Made by a program: the position numbers and the translations under genes
The notes under the pieces: model-generated
Seen by the model: only the letters and a program-made list of their open reading frames with translations
The model's database searches: none
What the model was told of the DNA's origin: nothing
Assembly: GCA_900549885.1 (NCBI GenBank)
Contig: URQA01000009.1
Coordinates: 1 to 33,625 of the forward strand
Source: an uncultured Eubacteriales bacterium
Lineage (GTDB): Bacteria > Bacillota > Clostridia > Oscillospirales > Oscillospiraceae
Direction of reading: 5' to 3'
DNA length: 33,625 nucleotides
Shown here: piece by piece, positions 6,404-14,372 of the stretch
Layout: every line of letters starts with the position of its first letter
Numbering within the stretch: the stretch's first letter is position 1

Positions 6404-8566
6404 ATGCAAAACAGGAAAATACGGATCGGGATCGATGTTGGCGGGACTTTCACCCATGCGGTGGCATTGGACCATCAAAGCTACGAGGTAATCGCACACG
6501 CAGTGACTCCTACCACTCATTCTTCACGCTACTCAGTTTCAGAGGGGATTATCAAAACCTTCCAGGATGTTCTAGTACAGACTGGGGCCGCCCCGGAGGA
6601 CGTGGTGTTCGTCGCGCACAGCACCACCCAGGCTACGAACGCCCTTCTGGAGGGCGATGTGGCAAAGGTTGGGGTCGTTGGGATGGGACGGGGCCTCGAA
6701 GCCATCAAGGCCAAGACCGACACCATGATTGCGGACATCCCCCTCAACGAGAGCAAAGCGCTCCATACGGCCCATAGTTTTTTGAACACCGATCCAAAGG
6801 AATTTACACAGGCGAAAATCAACCAGGTCATTGAAGAACTGCGCAAAAAGGGGTGTAGCGTGATCGTAGCTAGTGAAGCCTTTGGAGTGGACGACCCGCA
6901 CCGGGAGGATATGGTCACCAGTTTGGCCCAGCAGTTGGGCCTTCCAGCCACCGCCAGCCATGAGATCAGCCAGCTGTACGGCTTGAAGGTCCGTACCCGC
7001 ACTGCGGTAATTAATGCCAGTATCCTGCCGAAGATGACCCAGACCGCAGACATGACCAACGAGAGCATCCAGCGCAGCGGCATCACCGCGCCGCTGATGA
7101 TCATGCGCAGCGACGGCGGCGTGATGGACATCCAGCAGATGCGCAAGCGCCCCATCCTGACACTGCTCTCTGGGCCCGCTGCTGGTATCGCCGCAGCGCT
7201 GATGTATGCCAATGTCTCCGATGGCATTTTCCTGGAGGTAGGCGGTACCAGCACCGATATCTCGGTCATTCACAACGGAAAGGCCATGGTCAAAAGCGCT
7301 AGCGTCGGTGGCCACAGCACCTTCCTAAAAACATTGGACTCCCGAACGGTGGGGATCGGCGGAGGCTCCATGATCCGCATCGACAGTGCCGGCCAGGTCC
7401 GGGACGTGGGGCCGCGTTCGGCTCATATTGCAGGACTAACTTATCTGGCTTTTGCCGAGCCTGAGGAACTGCAGGATGCCAGGCCCGTCCTTGCTGCTCC
7501 GATAGAGGGCGATCCTCCTGACCATCTGATGATGGAAAATCCAGCCGGGAAACGGTTTGCCGTGACCCTCACTGATGCGGCCATGATGGCGGGGGCCGTC
7601 CAGCCAAGCGACTATGCCTTTGGAAACCTGGAAAACGTCCGACTCTGCTTTGACAAGTTGAGCGAAGAATACGGCCAGCCGCCTCAGGCCTTCGCTGAAG
7701 CCGTGCTGGACAAGGCTATACAGCGGGTGGACGCCACGGTGCAAGCGCTCCTGCAGGACTACCAGCTCGACCCAAAGCTGCTCAGTCTCGTGGGGGGCGG
7801 GGGCGGCTGCACCACGGTGGTGCCCTGGCTGAGCCGCCATACCGGGATCCGCTATGTGATTGCCGACAAGGCAGAGGTCATCTCTGCTATCGGAGCGGCG
7901 ATGGCTATGCTGCGTGATACGGTAGCCCGCACTGTGATCGATCCCACCCCGGAGGACATCGCCGCTATCCGTCGCCAGGCCGTGGACAGCCTCATCTCCA
8001 TGGGGGCCGCACCTGACAGTATCGAGGTACAGATGGAGATCGACCAACAGAAAAACATCGTCCAGGCCACCGCCACAGGAAGTCTGCAGATGGAGCAGCA
8101 GGACCTCGGCATGGGCAGAGCCAGCCAGGAGGAACTATCCCAGATCGCCGCAGACTCTCTGCGGGTCCAGCCTGGGCAGGAGACGCTGGCCGGGCAGACG
8201 GAGGGGCTATTTATCTTTTCTTCTGTACGCAGGGTCAGCCGGCTATTCGGTCTGTTCCACCGGGATGAGCAAGATTTCCGGGTGCTGGACAGACGTGGGG
8301 TGGTCAAATTGCAGGTCAACAACGGGCAGCTTCTGTGCACAAGCGGGGGGCGGTTCTCTGCCGACCTTGACGCCTTTTTGCAGGAGGTATCCAGCTATAA
8401 CGATGCCGGGCAGATTTTACCTGAGGTGTTTGTCCTTCACGGCAGCCGCATCGTGGACCTGTCCTCCGTCCTGGTCCACGATCAGGTCATGCAGCTGGCA
8501 GCTTTAGAACTGGAGGGAGCCGCGCCGGATACACCGATCTGCGTCCTGACCCATCCGCGCAAGTAG
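6404..8566 (+). CDS. Hydantoinase/oxoprolinase (HyuA-like) family ATP-dependent enzyme
   Basis: A 720-residue cytoplasmic protein of the HyuA/5-oxoprolinase/acetone-carboxylase-beta family. The actin-like phosphate loop GIDVGGTFT is at residues 9-17. The second nucleotide-binding segment 'VGGTSTDIS' follows in the middle, with 'VGIGGGSMIRID' and 'LVGGGGGCTTVVPWL' further on, the typical Hydantoinase_A pattern. Members use ATP to activate an amide or lactam-like carbonyl for hydrolysis or carboxylation. Many act with a HyuB partner; none is present here, and the C-terminal ~170 residues ('SVRRVSRLFGLFH...') are unlike HyuB. ATG at 6404 with AAAGGA seven bases upstream; an in-frame start at 6350 would lie in the hairpin. 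It belongs with the permease and downstream enzymes to one pathway. Substrate unknown. Confidence 0.88.
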   Translation: MQNRKIRIGIDVGGTFTHAVALDHQSYEVIAHAVTPTTHSSRYSVSEGIIKTFQDVLVQTGAAPEDVVFVAHSTTQATNALLEGDVAKVGVVGMGRGLEAIKAKTDTMIADIPLNESKALHTAHSFLNTDPKEFTQAKINQVIEELRKKGCSVIVASEAFGVDDPHREDMVTSLAQQLGLPATASHEISQLYGLKVRTRTAVINASILPKMTQTADMTNESIQRSGITAPLMIMRSDGGVMDIQQMRKRPILTLLSGPAAGIAAALMYANVSDGIFLEVGGTSTDISVIHNGKAMVKSASVGGHSTFLKTLDSRTVGIGGGSMIRIDSAGQVRDVGPRSAHIAGLTYLAFAEPEELQDARPVLAAPIEGDPPDHLMMENPAGKRFAVTLTDAAMMAGAVQPSDYAFGNLENVRLCFDKLSEEYGQPPQAFAEAVLDKAIQRVDATVQALLQDYQLDPKLLSLVGGGGGCTTVVPWLSRHTGIRYVIADKAEVISAIGAAMAMLRDTVARTVIDPTPEDIAAIRRQAVDSLISMGAAPDSIEVQMEIDQQKNIVQATATGSLQMEQQDLGMGRASQEELSQIAADSLRVQPGQETLAGQTEGLFIFSSVRRVSRLFGLFHRDEQDFRVLDRRGVVKLQVNNGQLLCTSGGRFSADLDAFLQEVSSYNDAGQILPEVFVLHGSRIVDLSSVLVHDQVMQLAALELEGAAPDTPICVLTHPRK

Positions 8567-8623
8567 AGGTACGGCCCGGACTGCAAAGCATAAACGCCTA
8601 TCCGTAAATAGGAGGAACATACC

Positions 8624-9322
8624 ATGGATCAATTCAAACAATTTCTGTTGGAAGGCCGCTTTCCACTGGTGATGAGCCTGCCGCGCAATGACCCAGCCCT
8701 GGCTGAGGCCGCATGGAAAAATGGGGCGGATGTGGTGAAAGTCCACGTCAACGTCAAGCACCACGCCAGTCAGACCCTGTTTGGCACGTTTGAAGAGGAG
8801 CGCAGCGCCATCGAGGCCATGCTGTCCGACGCAAAGGGACCCATGGGGATCGTGCTGGGGGCGGAGTGCGCCGCGGCAGAGCAGACGCTGCCGTTGGCAG
8901 TGGCCTGTGGGTTTGATTTCTTATCTCTATACGGACATCATACTGCACCTCGGGTTCTGGCAGCGGATGGCATTTCCAAGATGATCGCCCCTGACTACAC
9001 TTGGGCGGACTGGGAGATCGAAGGGCTGCAGGCTGTGGGGGCAGATATCCTGGAGGCGTCCGTCATGCACCCAGACAGCTATGGACAACCCCTGTCCGCC
9101 CGGGAGTTAATCCGTTACCAGCATCTGTCCCGGCTGAGCCAGTTGCCCATCGTAGTCCCCACCCAGCGTGCCATCCGGCCAGATGAAATAGCATCTCTGC
9201 GGTCCTGCGGTGTGAAAAGCTTGATGATTGGCGCGGTGGTGACGGGGAAAGATGCCCAGAGCATTGGAGATGCAGTCGCCGCCTTCCGCAGGAGCATCGA
9301 CGAAATGAGGAAGCAGGTATGA
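8624..9322 (+). CDS. TIM-barrel enzyme of unknown specificity
   Basis: A 232-residue protein with alternating beta strands and helices consistent with a (beta/alpha)8 barrel: 'FPLVMSLPR' (strand 1), 'GADVVKVHVNV' (2), 'GPMGIVLGAE' (3), 'GFDFLSLYGHH' (4), 'ADILEASVMHP' (6), 'LPIVVPTQRAI' (7) and 'GVKSLMIGAVVTG' (8). The Gly-rich end of the last strand resembles phosphate-binding barrels such as NanE-type epimerases, but I cannot recognise a catalytic set, so no reaction is assigned. The start ATG has GGAGG upstream at 8611-8615. Its stop codon overlaps the start of the next gene (ATGA at 9319-9322), a sign of translational coupling. Confidence 0.75.
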   Translation: MDQFKQFLLEGRFPLVMSLPRNDPALAEAAWKNGADVVKVHVNVKHHASQTLFGTFEEERSAIEAMLSDAKGPMGIVLGAECAAAEQTLPLAVACGFDFLSLYGHHTAPRVLAADGISKMIAPDYTWADWEIEGLQAVGADILEASVMHPDSYGQPLSARELIRYQHLSRLSQLPIVVPTQRAIRPDEIASLRSCGVKSLMIGAVVTGKDAQSIGDAVAAFRRSIDEMRKQV

Positions 9323-10794
9323 AACTCGTCATTCTCCCCTTGGACAGCCGTCCCTGTACCTATGATTTTCCCATCCATTTGGCTCGTGGCGGAGGGCTTG
9401 AACCATGTGCGCCTCCGCTGGAGCTAATGGACTGGTACCGCTGCCCTTCTGACTTTCATAAAATTTCCGCCTGGCTGGAGGAGTTCTGTGCAGGGGCTGA
9501 CGCGCTTATATGCTCCATGGATCAGCTGGCCTATGGGGGCCTGCTGGCCTCCCGTTCCATGGATACGTCAGAGAGCGAAGCCCTGCAGCGGGCGGAGTTC
9601 CTGAGGAGGCTGAAGCAGAGATACCCCACACTGGACATTTATCTGTCCAGCGTGATCATGCGCACCACAGTGAGCACTCTGCGCCAAGAGGACGTGGTCT
9701 GGTGGGAAAAGGTGGCACAGTATTCCCAACTGTCCGCCCAGCCAGGCCAAGAGGCTAAGCGCCATCTGGCCCAGCTGGAGCAGCAGATCCCAGACCGGGT
9801 GCTCCAGACCTTCTTATCCGCCCGCAGGCGGAACCATCGGATCAACCAAAAGGCTGTCGAGCTGCTGGCCGATGGGGTGGTGCGGGAGGTATGCTTCCTG
9901 CAGGAGGACTCATCCCCACTTGGGATGCACCGGGCTGAGCAGGAGCAGCTCTGGGCGCTGGCGGAGGCCCGCCGTGTCGCCCGGCATGTCAGCATCCACT
10001 GCGGAACTGACGAGTATGCCAGCGCGATGACAGGGCGGCTTGCGGCTCAGCAGGCCCAGCCTGAGGGAACGGTCCTCCGGCTGTATGTGGAGTGGCTGGC
10101 CGGTGATAAGCAGTTCACCGCAGAGTACGAAGACAGAGCATTTGCCCAAAATCTGGATGCCTATTTGGAGACCTGCCGCATCCAGCGGGTCATGAGCCTG
10201 GAGGATGCCCAGGCCATCCTGGCAATCTATGCGCCGGAGGATGGACAGCGCGACTTGGCCATCGCCCCGGAGAAGGCGGTATGCACCTATACTCCAGAGC
10301 GGCTCGACCAGATCCTACGGCGGCTCCGTGCCCTTTTGGATACCGGGATTCCTGTGGGACTGCTGGATATCTATTTTGCCGGTGGTGGGGAGGGCTGTCT
10401 GCTGCGCCTTGCCGCCCAACAAGGGCTGCTCCTGCGGCTGGCGGCCTATGCAGGGTGGAACACTGCCAGCAACTCTCTGGGCACCATCCTGGGCCAGCTC
10501 CTGGCCGGGAGCTCTTCCGGAGCGGGACGCCGTCTGGATCGCTTCACCAAAGAGCGCCTGCTGGACGATTGGATCTATCAGGCAATCGTGCGCCCCCAGT
10601 GGAACCAAGAACTGCGGGCTGCCGGTGTGGATGTCTGGAATCTTCCGGACGTCGATGCTGCCAACGCGCGGTTACAGCAGCTGATGGAGCTGGCCCCGGA
10701 GACCAAACAGGTGTGGCCAGGACAGATGTGCGCCCAGCTCCGTTGGCCCAGGACCTTCGAGGCGCACGTCTCGATACAGGAGGAAAGCCAATGA
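9319..10794 (+). CDS. DUF4127 family protein
   Basis: A 491-residue protein recognised as DUF4127 from its N-terminus 'ILPLDSRPCTYDFP', followed by 'ADALICSMDQLAYGGLLASR', 'YLSSVIMRT' and 'RRRNHRINQKAVEL...EDSSPLGMHRAEQ'. The conserved Asp, Arg, Met-Asp-Gln and Asp-Asp/Ser-Pro-x-G-x-H positions look like an active site, but the family has no established reaction as far as I know. The second half adds 'HCGTDEYASAMTGRLAA' and 'GIPVGLLDIYFAGGGEGCLL', also normal for the family. It overlaps its neighbours on both sides by four bases (ATGA), so it is made in step with the TIM-barrel protein and the FAD oxidoreductase. It is probably cytoplasmic, with no signal peptide. Confidence 0.85.
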   Translation: MKLVILPLDSRPCTYDFPIHLARGGGLEPCAPPLELMDWYRCPSDFHKISAWLEEFCAGADALICSMDQLAYGGLLASRSMDTSESEALQRAEFLRRLKQRYPTLDIYLSSVIMRTTVSTLRQEDVVWWEKVAQYSQLSAQPGQEAKRHLAQLEQQIPDRVLQTFLSARRRNHRINQKAVELLADGVVREVCFLQEDSSPLGMHRAEQEQLWALAEARRVARHVSIHCGTDEYASAMTGRLAAQQAQPEGTVLRLYVEWLAGDKQFTAEYEDRAFAQNLDAYLETCRIQRVMSLEDAQAILAIYAPEDGQRDLAIAPEKAVCTYTPERLDQILRRLRALLDTGIPVGLLDIYFAGGGEGCLLRLAAQQGLLLRLAAYAGWNTASNSLGTILGQLLAGSSSGAGRRLDRFTKERLLDDWIYQAIVRPQWNQELRAAGVDVWNLPDVDAANARLQQLMELAPETKQVWPGQMCAQLRWPRTFEAHVSIQEESQ

Positions 10795-12143
10795 AATATG
10801 ATGTGATCATAGCGGGCGCCGGACCCAGCGGATGCATGGCGGCGCTGGCAGCTGCCCGTATGGGAGCAAAGGTCCTGCTGATCGAAAAAAATGCCTACCC
10901 TGGCGGGGCGAATACTGCCGCTATGGTGTGTCCTCTCATGACCTTTCATTCCGGAAGCAAGCAGATCGTGAAAGGCATCGCCCAGGAGGTGATTGACCGG
11001 TTGGCAGAAAAGGAAGCGACGCTGGGCCACATCCCGGATCCGCTGGGCGTCACCTCCACGATCACCCCCATTGAACCAGCGGCCCTGCGTCTAGTATATT
11101 TTGAAATGTTCGCCCAACAGCCAAATATCACCCTGTTGCTCCACAGCTTCCTATGCGGTGTGGAAGTGGAGGCGGGAAACATCACTCGGGTCACAGTGGC
11201 AGGGAAGAACACCACCACATCCTATCAGGCCAAGACCTTCATCGATGCGACCGGGGATGGCGATTTGGCTGCATTGTGCCATGTGGGGTTTGACAAGGGC
11301 CGTCCCTCGGATGGCTATACACAGCCGATGTCCATGATCTTCAAGGTGGGCGGGATCGACTTTGGGAAAGTGATCTCATATATGAGACAAAACCCGGAAC
11401 AATTCATCCTGCATAAGGATTACAAACAACTGGATCGATATCTTGCTGTATCTGGCTTTTTTGATATCGTACGGTTGGCCAAGGCCTGTGGAGACTTCAA
11501 TATCCCCAGGGATCGTATTTTGTTTTTCCAAGGGCTGCACCCAGGCGAAGCGTTCATCAACACCTCAAGGATCATCAAGCTATCCGGCCTCTCTGCACAC
11601 GACCAGACCATTGCAGAGGCAGAGGCCGCCAGACAGGTGGAGGAGCTTCTGGCGTTCTTCCGAAAATATCTGCCTGGGTTCGAGTCCAGTTATCTTGCAG
11701 CCATCGCTGATGTGACTGGGGTCCGAGAATCCCGTCGGATCCACGGGAGGTACACCCTTACAGTGGAGGATGTATATGAAGAGCGGACCTCCAGCGAGGG
11801 TGTGGCAGTGTGTGCCTTTCCGATCGACATCCATGACCCGACGGGAGCTGACCTGCAGTGGGTGCGCCGAAAGCAGGACTTCTGCTACGATATCCCCTAT
11901 GGTGTCATGGTTCCCCAAAAAATCGGCAATCTCCTGGTTACGGGACGGTGTATCTCGGCTACCCACGAAGCCCTGGCCTCCGCACGCATCTCCGCCACGG
12001 CCATGGCCCTCGGGCAGGCGGCAGGCACCGCAGCCTGCCTTGCCCTCGACCAGAAGGTCGCCTTCGACCATCTGGATGTAGCCCACCTGCAGCAGGAACT
12101 GCGCAGGCAGGGTGCAATCCCCACCAAGGCCGACCTATCATGA
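10791..12143 (+). CDS. FAD-dependent oxidoreductase (FAD_oxidored type)
   Basis: A 450-residue flavoprotein. The N-terminal dinucleotide-binding motif is GAGPSGCMAALAAARMGAKVLLIEK (residues 9-33), followed by 'YPGGANTAAMVCPL'. 'FIDATGDGDLAA' is the second FAD-contact block, and 'IGNLLVTGRCISATHEALASARISATAMALGQAAGTAA' is the third near the C-terminus. This is the architecture of the PF12831-type oxidoreductases often found in polysaccharide and sugar-acid gene clusters, whose substrates are mostly unknown. The start is the ATG at 10791 with AGGAGG at 10778-10783; it overlaps the preceding TGA. A longer open frame extends upstream but lies over the DUF4127 gene and has no family sequence. The next gene again overlaps by ATGA. 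Confidence 0.92.
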   Translation: MKYDVIIAGAGPSGCMAALAAARMGAKVLLIEKNAYPGGANTAAMVCPLMTFHSGSKQIVKGIAQEVIDRLAEKEATLGHIPDPLGVTSTITPIEPAALRLVYFEMFAQQPNITLLLHSFLCGVEVEAGNITRVTVAGKNTTTSYQAKTFIDATGDGDLAALCHVGFDKGRPSDGYTQPMSMIFKVGGIDFGKVISYMRQNPEQFILHKDYKQLDRYLAVSGFFDIVRLAKACGDFNIPRDRILFFQGLHPGEAFINTSRIIKLSGLSAHDQTIAEAEAARQVEELLAFFRKYLPGFESSYLAAIADVTGVRESRRIHGRYTLTVEDVYEERTSSEGVAVCAFPIDIHDPTGADLQWVRRKQDFCYDIPYGVMVPQKIGNLLVTGRCISATHEALASARISATAMALGQAAGTAACLALDQKVAFDHLDVAHLQQELRRQGAIPTKADLS

Positions 12144-12724
12144 GCGGTAGCATCCGTCGGGATTCGCTCCTGCGTCTGGTCGGTCGAGGTCCAGAGTGGT
12201 TGGACGAACAGTTCACGCTGCGCGGCTGCACGGCCCAAGTCCTCTCCCTCAGACCACAAGTTGCCCAGATCGGCTTCCAATGTGCCCAACGTGTCTGGGA
12301 TAAGCGGCAGAGCACGGTAGACAACCTGGCGCGACTCGGGATTGCTCAGGTGCGCTGGATGAGCCCGATGGAAGAGTTGGCCTATCAGGCGCGTGCCATC
12401 TATGACCCGCAGTCCGCTCAGATCTTGGTCCATCGGTCCCATCTGGAAGAAATGGCCGAAGTCCAGCAGCTTTTAGGTGTAGAACTTTTCACGCAAGAGG
12501 GACTCCTGGACCGTCTGTTGGCCCACGAATGCTTCCACCATATTGAGGAGACCCAAGGCATGCGGCTCAATGAGCATCTCTGTGTTGATGTGGAGTTGCC
12601 CCTAGCCCTGCGTGATGTGGGGGCCCACGCCTTCTCCAATGGCATATTCGGCCTGCCCCCCTGTCAAGCGGTGGATCTTCTTTGGCTAGCTGTCTATAAA
12701 CCCGAGGTCATATCATGCTTCTAG
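12140..12724 (+). CDS. Uncharacterised 194-aa protein with an HExxH metal-binding motif
   Basis: Its ATG overlaps the stop of the FAD oxidoreductase (12140-12143), so it belongs to the operon. Residues 129-133 read H-E-C-F-H, a zinc-metallopeptidase-type HExxH inside a helix ('LLDRLLAHECFHHIEE'). About 25 residues later comes 'LRDVGAHAFSNGIFGLP', which resembles the helix carrying the third ligand in gluzincin-like proteins, although the ligand position seems to be Asp rather than Glu. There is no signal peptide or membrane span, so it should be cytoplasmic. It could be a small hydrolase acting on a pathway intermediate, or a dead metallopeptidase fold with another role. I do not recognise a named family. 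It is the last gene before the + strand terminator. Confidence 0.78.
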   Translation: MSGSIRRDSLLRLVGRGPEWLDEQFTLRGCTAQVLSLRPQVAQIGFQCAQRVWDKRQSTVDNLARLGIAQVRWMSPMEELAYQARAIYDPQSAQILVHRSHLEEMAEVQQLLGVELFTQEGLLDRLLAHECFHHIEETQGMRLNEHLCVDVELPLALRDVGAHAFSNGIFGLPPCQAVDLLWLAVYKPEVISCF

Positions 12725-12853
12725 GCTATTATCGTATACAGTTGTTTCCTATTCCGTACAGGAGTTGTCAATGCATAAACTGCAAGTCGGCCAATATTTG
12801 AAGTAAAGTAGCCATTAAAAACAAGATGACTTTTGCGATAGTTTTATTGCCAG

Positions 12854-12888
12854 GGCAGGACAGTCACATCGGCTGTCCTGCCTTGTTT
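12854..12888 (+). terminator. Rho-independent terminator of the ROK/DUF4127 cluster
   Basis: GGCAGGACAG (12854-12863) and CTGTCCTGCC (12873-12882) form a perfect 10-bp stem with a 9-base loop, followed by TTGTTT. It lies 130 bases after the last gene of the cluster. Confidence 0.85.
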
Positions 12889-12973
12889 AATATTTTGATT
12901 GGAATCTACCTCTCTCTTTGCGTCTACCGTATCTTCTTTGTCAATCTGACTCGTAGGTTAGATACGATTTCCC

Positions 12974-13030
12974 ATCCTGTCCGTTCCCCTCTGCGCTCCC
13001 ATATGGGCCATAGTTTGGGTCAGAGGAAAA
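12974..13030. repeat. 57-bp imperfect repeat, copy 1
   Basis: This intergenic stretch aligns without gaps to 22786-22842 (about 41 of 57 bases identical), sharing the 12-base core GCTCCCATATGG. Most differences are transitions. Both copies lie in gene-free DNA next to terminators. It may be a decayed element end or a small dispersed repeat. Confidence 0.5.
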
Positions 13031-13070
13031 CGGAAAAAACAAACTACTCGAAAAAGTGCTCAAAAGCAGA

Positions 13071-13105
13071 GAAAAGCCGTGCAGATCATGTGGATCCGCA
13101 CGGCT
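13071..13105 (-). terminator. Rho-independent terminator after the amidohydrolase gene
   Basis: AGCCGTGC (13075-13082) pairs with GCACGGCT (13098-13105), with an inner GATC/GATC pair. On the - strand the stem runs into TTTTC. Together with the + strand terminator at 12854 it separates the two convergent operons. Confidence 0.8.
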
Positions 13106-13226
13106 GTGTATGAACGCTAATCAAAAATGGCTCGGATGCTAGATGCCTCAATGTCCCCTGGGTGTCATCACCGAAGGTGCCCCTAGATATCTGCTAAGTG
13201 ACAGCCATTGCAGATCCCGCATCTCG

Positions 13227-14225
13227 TTACATTTTCATATGAAAATACTCCTCCGCGTTCTTCCAGAAAACACGGTCCAGATCTTCTTCTCCTAGCCCCA
13301 GAGATTCGATGAAGTCAACGTTTTCATTTAGGCTCTCCATCGGGTAATCGGTACCAAACAGAATGTGTTCGATCCCAAAGACATCCTTTGCACACTGAAA
13401 TGCCGGGGCCAAGAAGTTCCCGCTGGAGGTAATCCAGATGTTCTCTTTGAAATACTCGCTGGGGAGTTTCTGATTCCTCGCCTTGCCTGTAATCTTTTGA
13501 ACCCGCAGAGAGTCATCCATTCTCCGTAGTATCATGGGAAAGCACTCGCCCAGATGGCCGATGATAACCTTTAGAGTTGGAAGACGGTCAAAAATTCCCG
13601 CAAAGATCATCCGTGTGAGTGTGATCGTCACATCAACGGCAAATCCTAAGCCTGAAGTGACCATCGCGGGTCCATATCCATGAAGATCCGGGATTTGGGG
13701 AACACTGGGATGGATATATACCGGCATATTTAGTTGAACCGCTCTTTCCAACACCGGGAAACAAGCCTTATCGTCAAGTCTTTTATCTCCAAAGTTGGAA
13801 AATGCATTCCATCCAAAGTATCCTAACTCATCGTGACATCTGGTTAATTCTTTCACAGCAAACTCTGTGTCATGCATGGGCAGTACTGCGTAACCTCCAA
13901 ATCTGTGTGGATACTTTGCAATCACTTGTGCTAACTCATCATGGTTGGCCATGGCCAACTTTTGACTAGTTTGGGCATCAAATTGACCAATCCCAAGAGA
14001 AATACTTAGGAAGCACTTATCCACCCCTGCCTCGTCCATATCCTTGAGCCGTTGTTCGCCAAGTTCCAGAAGGCGAGACAAGATCGCTCCGATAGGCAAA
14101 AAACCGTCATTGCCATGATACATGATTCCAGTTTTTTTGTCATAATGCGGAACCCCTGTATGCTCGGAGGCCGCATCTATATAAGAACGGACATAATAGT
14201 GAGATTCAAAGTCAATTTTCTTCAT
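13227..14225 (-). CDS. Amidohydrolase-family metal-dependent hydrolase/decarboxylase (ACMSD-like)
   Basis: A 332-residue TIM-barrel enzyme of the amidohydrolase-2 group. The metal site is visible as E7-x-H9 near the N-terminus (in place of the HxH of classic amidohydrolases), H172 in 'VYIHPSVP', H224 in 'IIGHLGE' and D293 in 'LFGTDYPMES'. The E-x-H start and GTDYP are typical of the ACMSD/gamma-resorcylate decarboxylase branch, whose members decarboxylate or hydrolyse small carboxylic acids. ATG start with TAGGAG upstream. It lies downstream of, and in the same direction as, a ribose-type ABC transporter, but a strong terminator stands between them, so it is either expressed by readthrough or has its own promoter. 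It may process what the transporter imports. Confidence 0.88.
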   Translation of the reverse strand: MKKIDFESHYYVRSYIDAASEHTGVPHYDKKTGIMYHGNDGFLPIGAILSRLLELGEQRLKDMDEAGVDKCFLSISLGIGQFDAQTSQKLAMANHDELAQVIAKYPHRFGGYAVLPMHDTEFAVKELTRCHDELGYFGWNAFSNFGDKRLDDKACFPVLERAVQLNMPVYIHPSVPQIPDLHGYGPAMVTSGLGFAVDVTITLTRMIFAGIFDRLPTLKVIIGHLGECFPMILRRMDDSLRVQKITGKARNQKLPSEYFKENIWITSSGNFLAPAFQCAKDVFGIEHILFGTDYPMESLNENVDFIESLGLGEEDLDRVFWKNAEEYFHMKM

Positions 14226-14243
14226 ATTTCTCGACTCCTACTC

Positions 14244-14282
14244 AAAAATCCGCCCGTTCCGGGAACGATCCCGGAACGGGCG
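14244..14282 (-). terminator. Strong Rho-independent terminator between the ABC transporter operon and the amidohydrolase gene
   Basis: A perfect 14-bp stem, CGCCCGTTCCGGGA (14251-14264) and its complement (14269-14282), has a 4-base loop. On the - strand it is followed by ATTTTT. It ends the transcript of the substrate-binding protein and would cut expression of the amidohydrolase 19 bases further on. Confidence 0.88.
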
Positions 14283-14372
14283 CTCGTAATATATTAGCCT
14301 TATTAAGAAATATCTGCTGCTGTGTACAGTATTATGGCAATATTCTCTGCTTTCTGTGCTAGTGTCCAGCGC

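Noticed and set aside
10281..10790. N-terminal extension of the FAD oxidoreductase by 170 residues
   Set aside because: It overlaps the DUF4127 gene in another frame, has no family sequence, and a good ribosome binding site supports the ATG at 10791.
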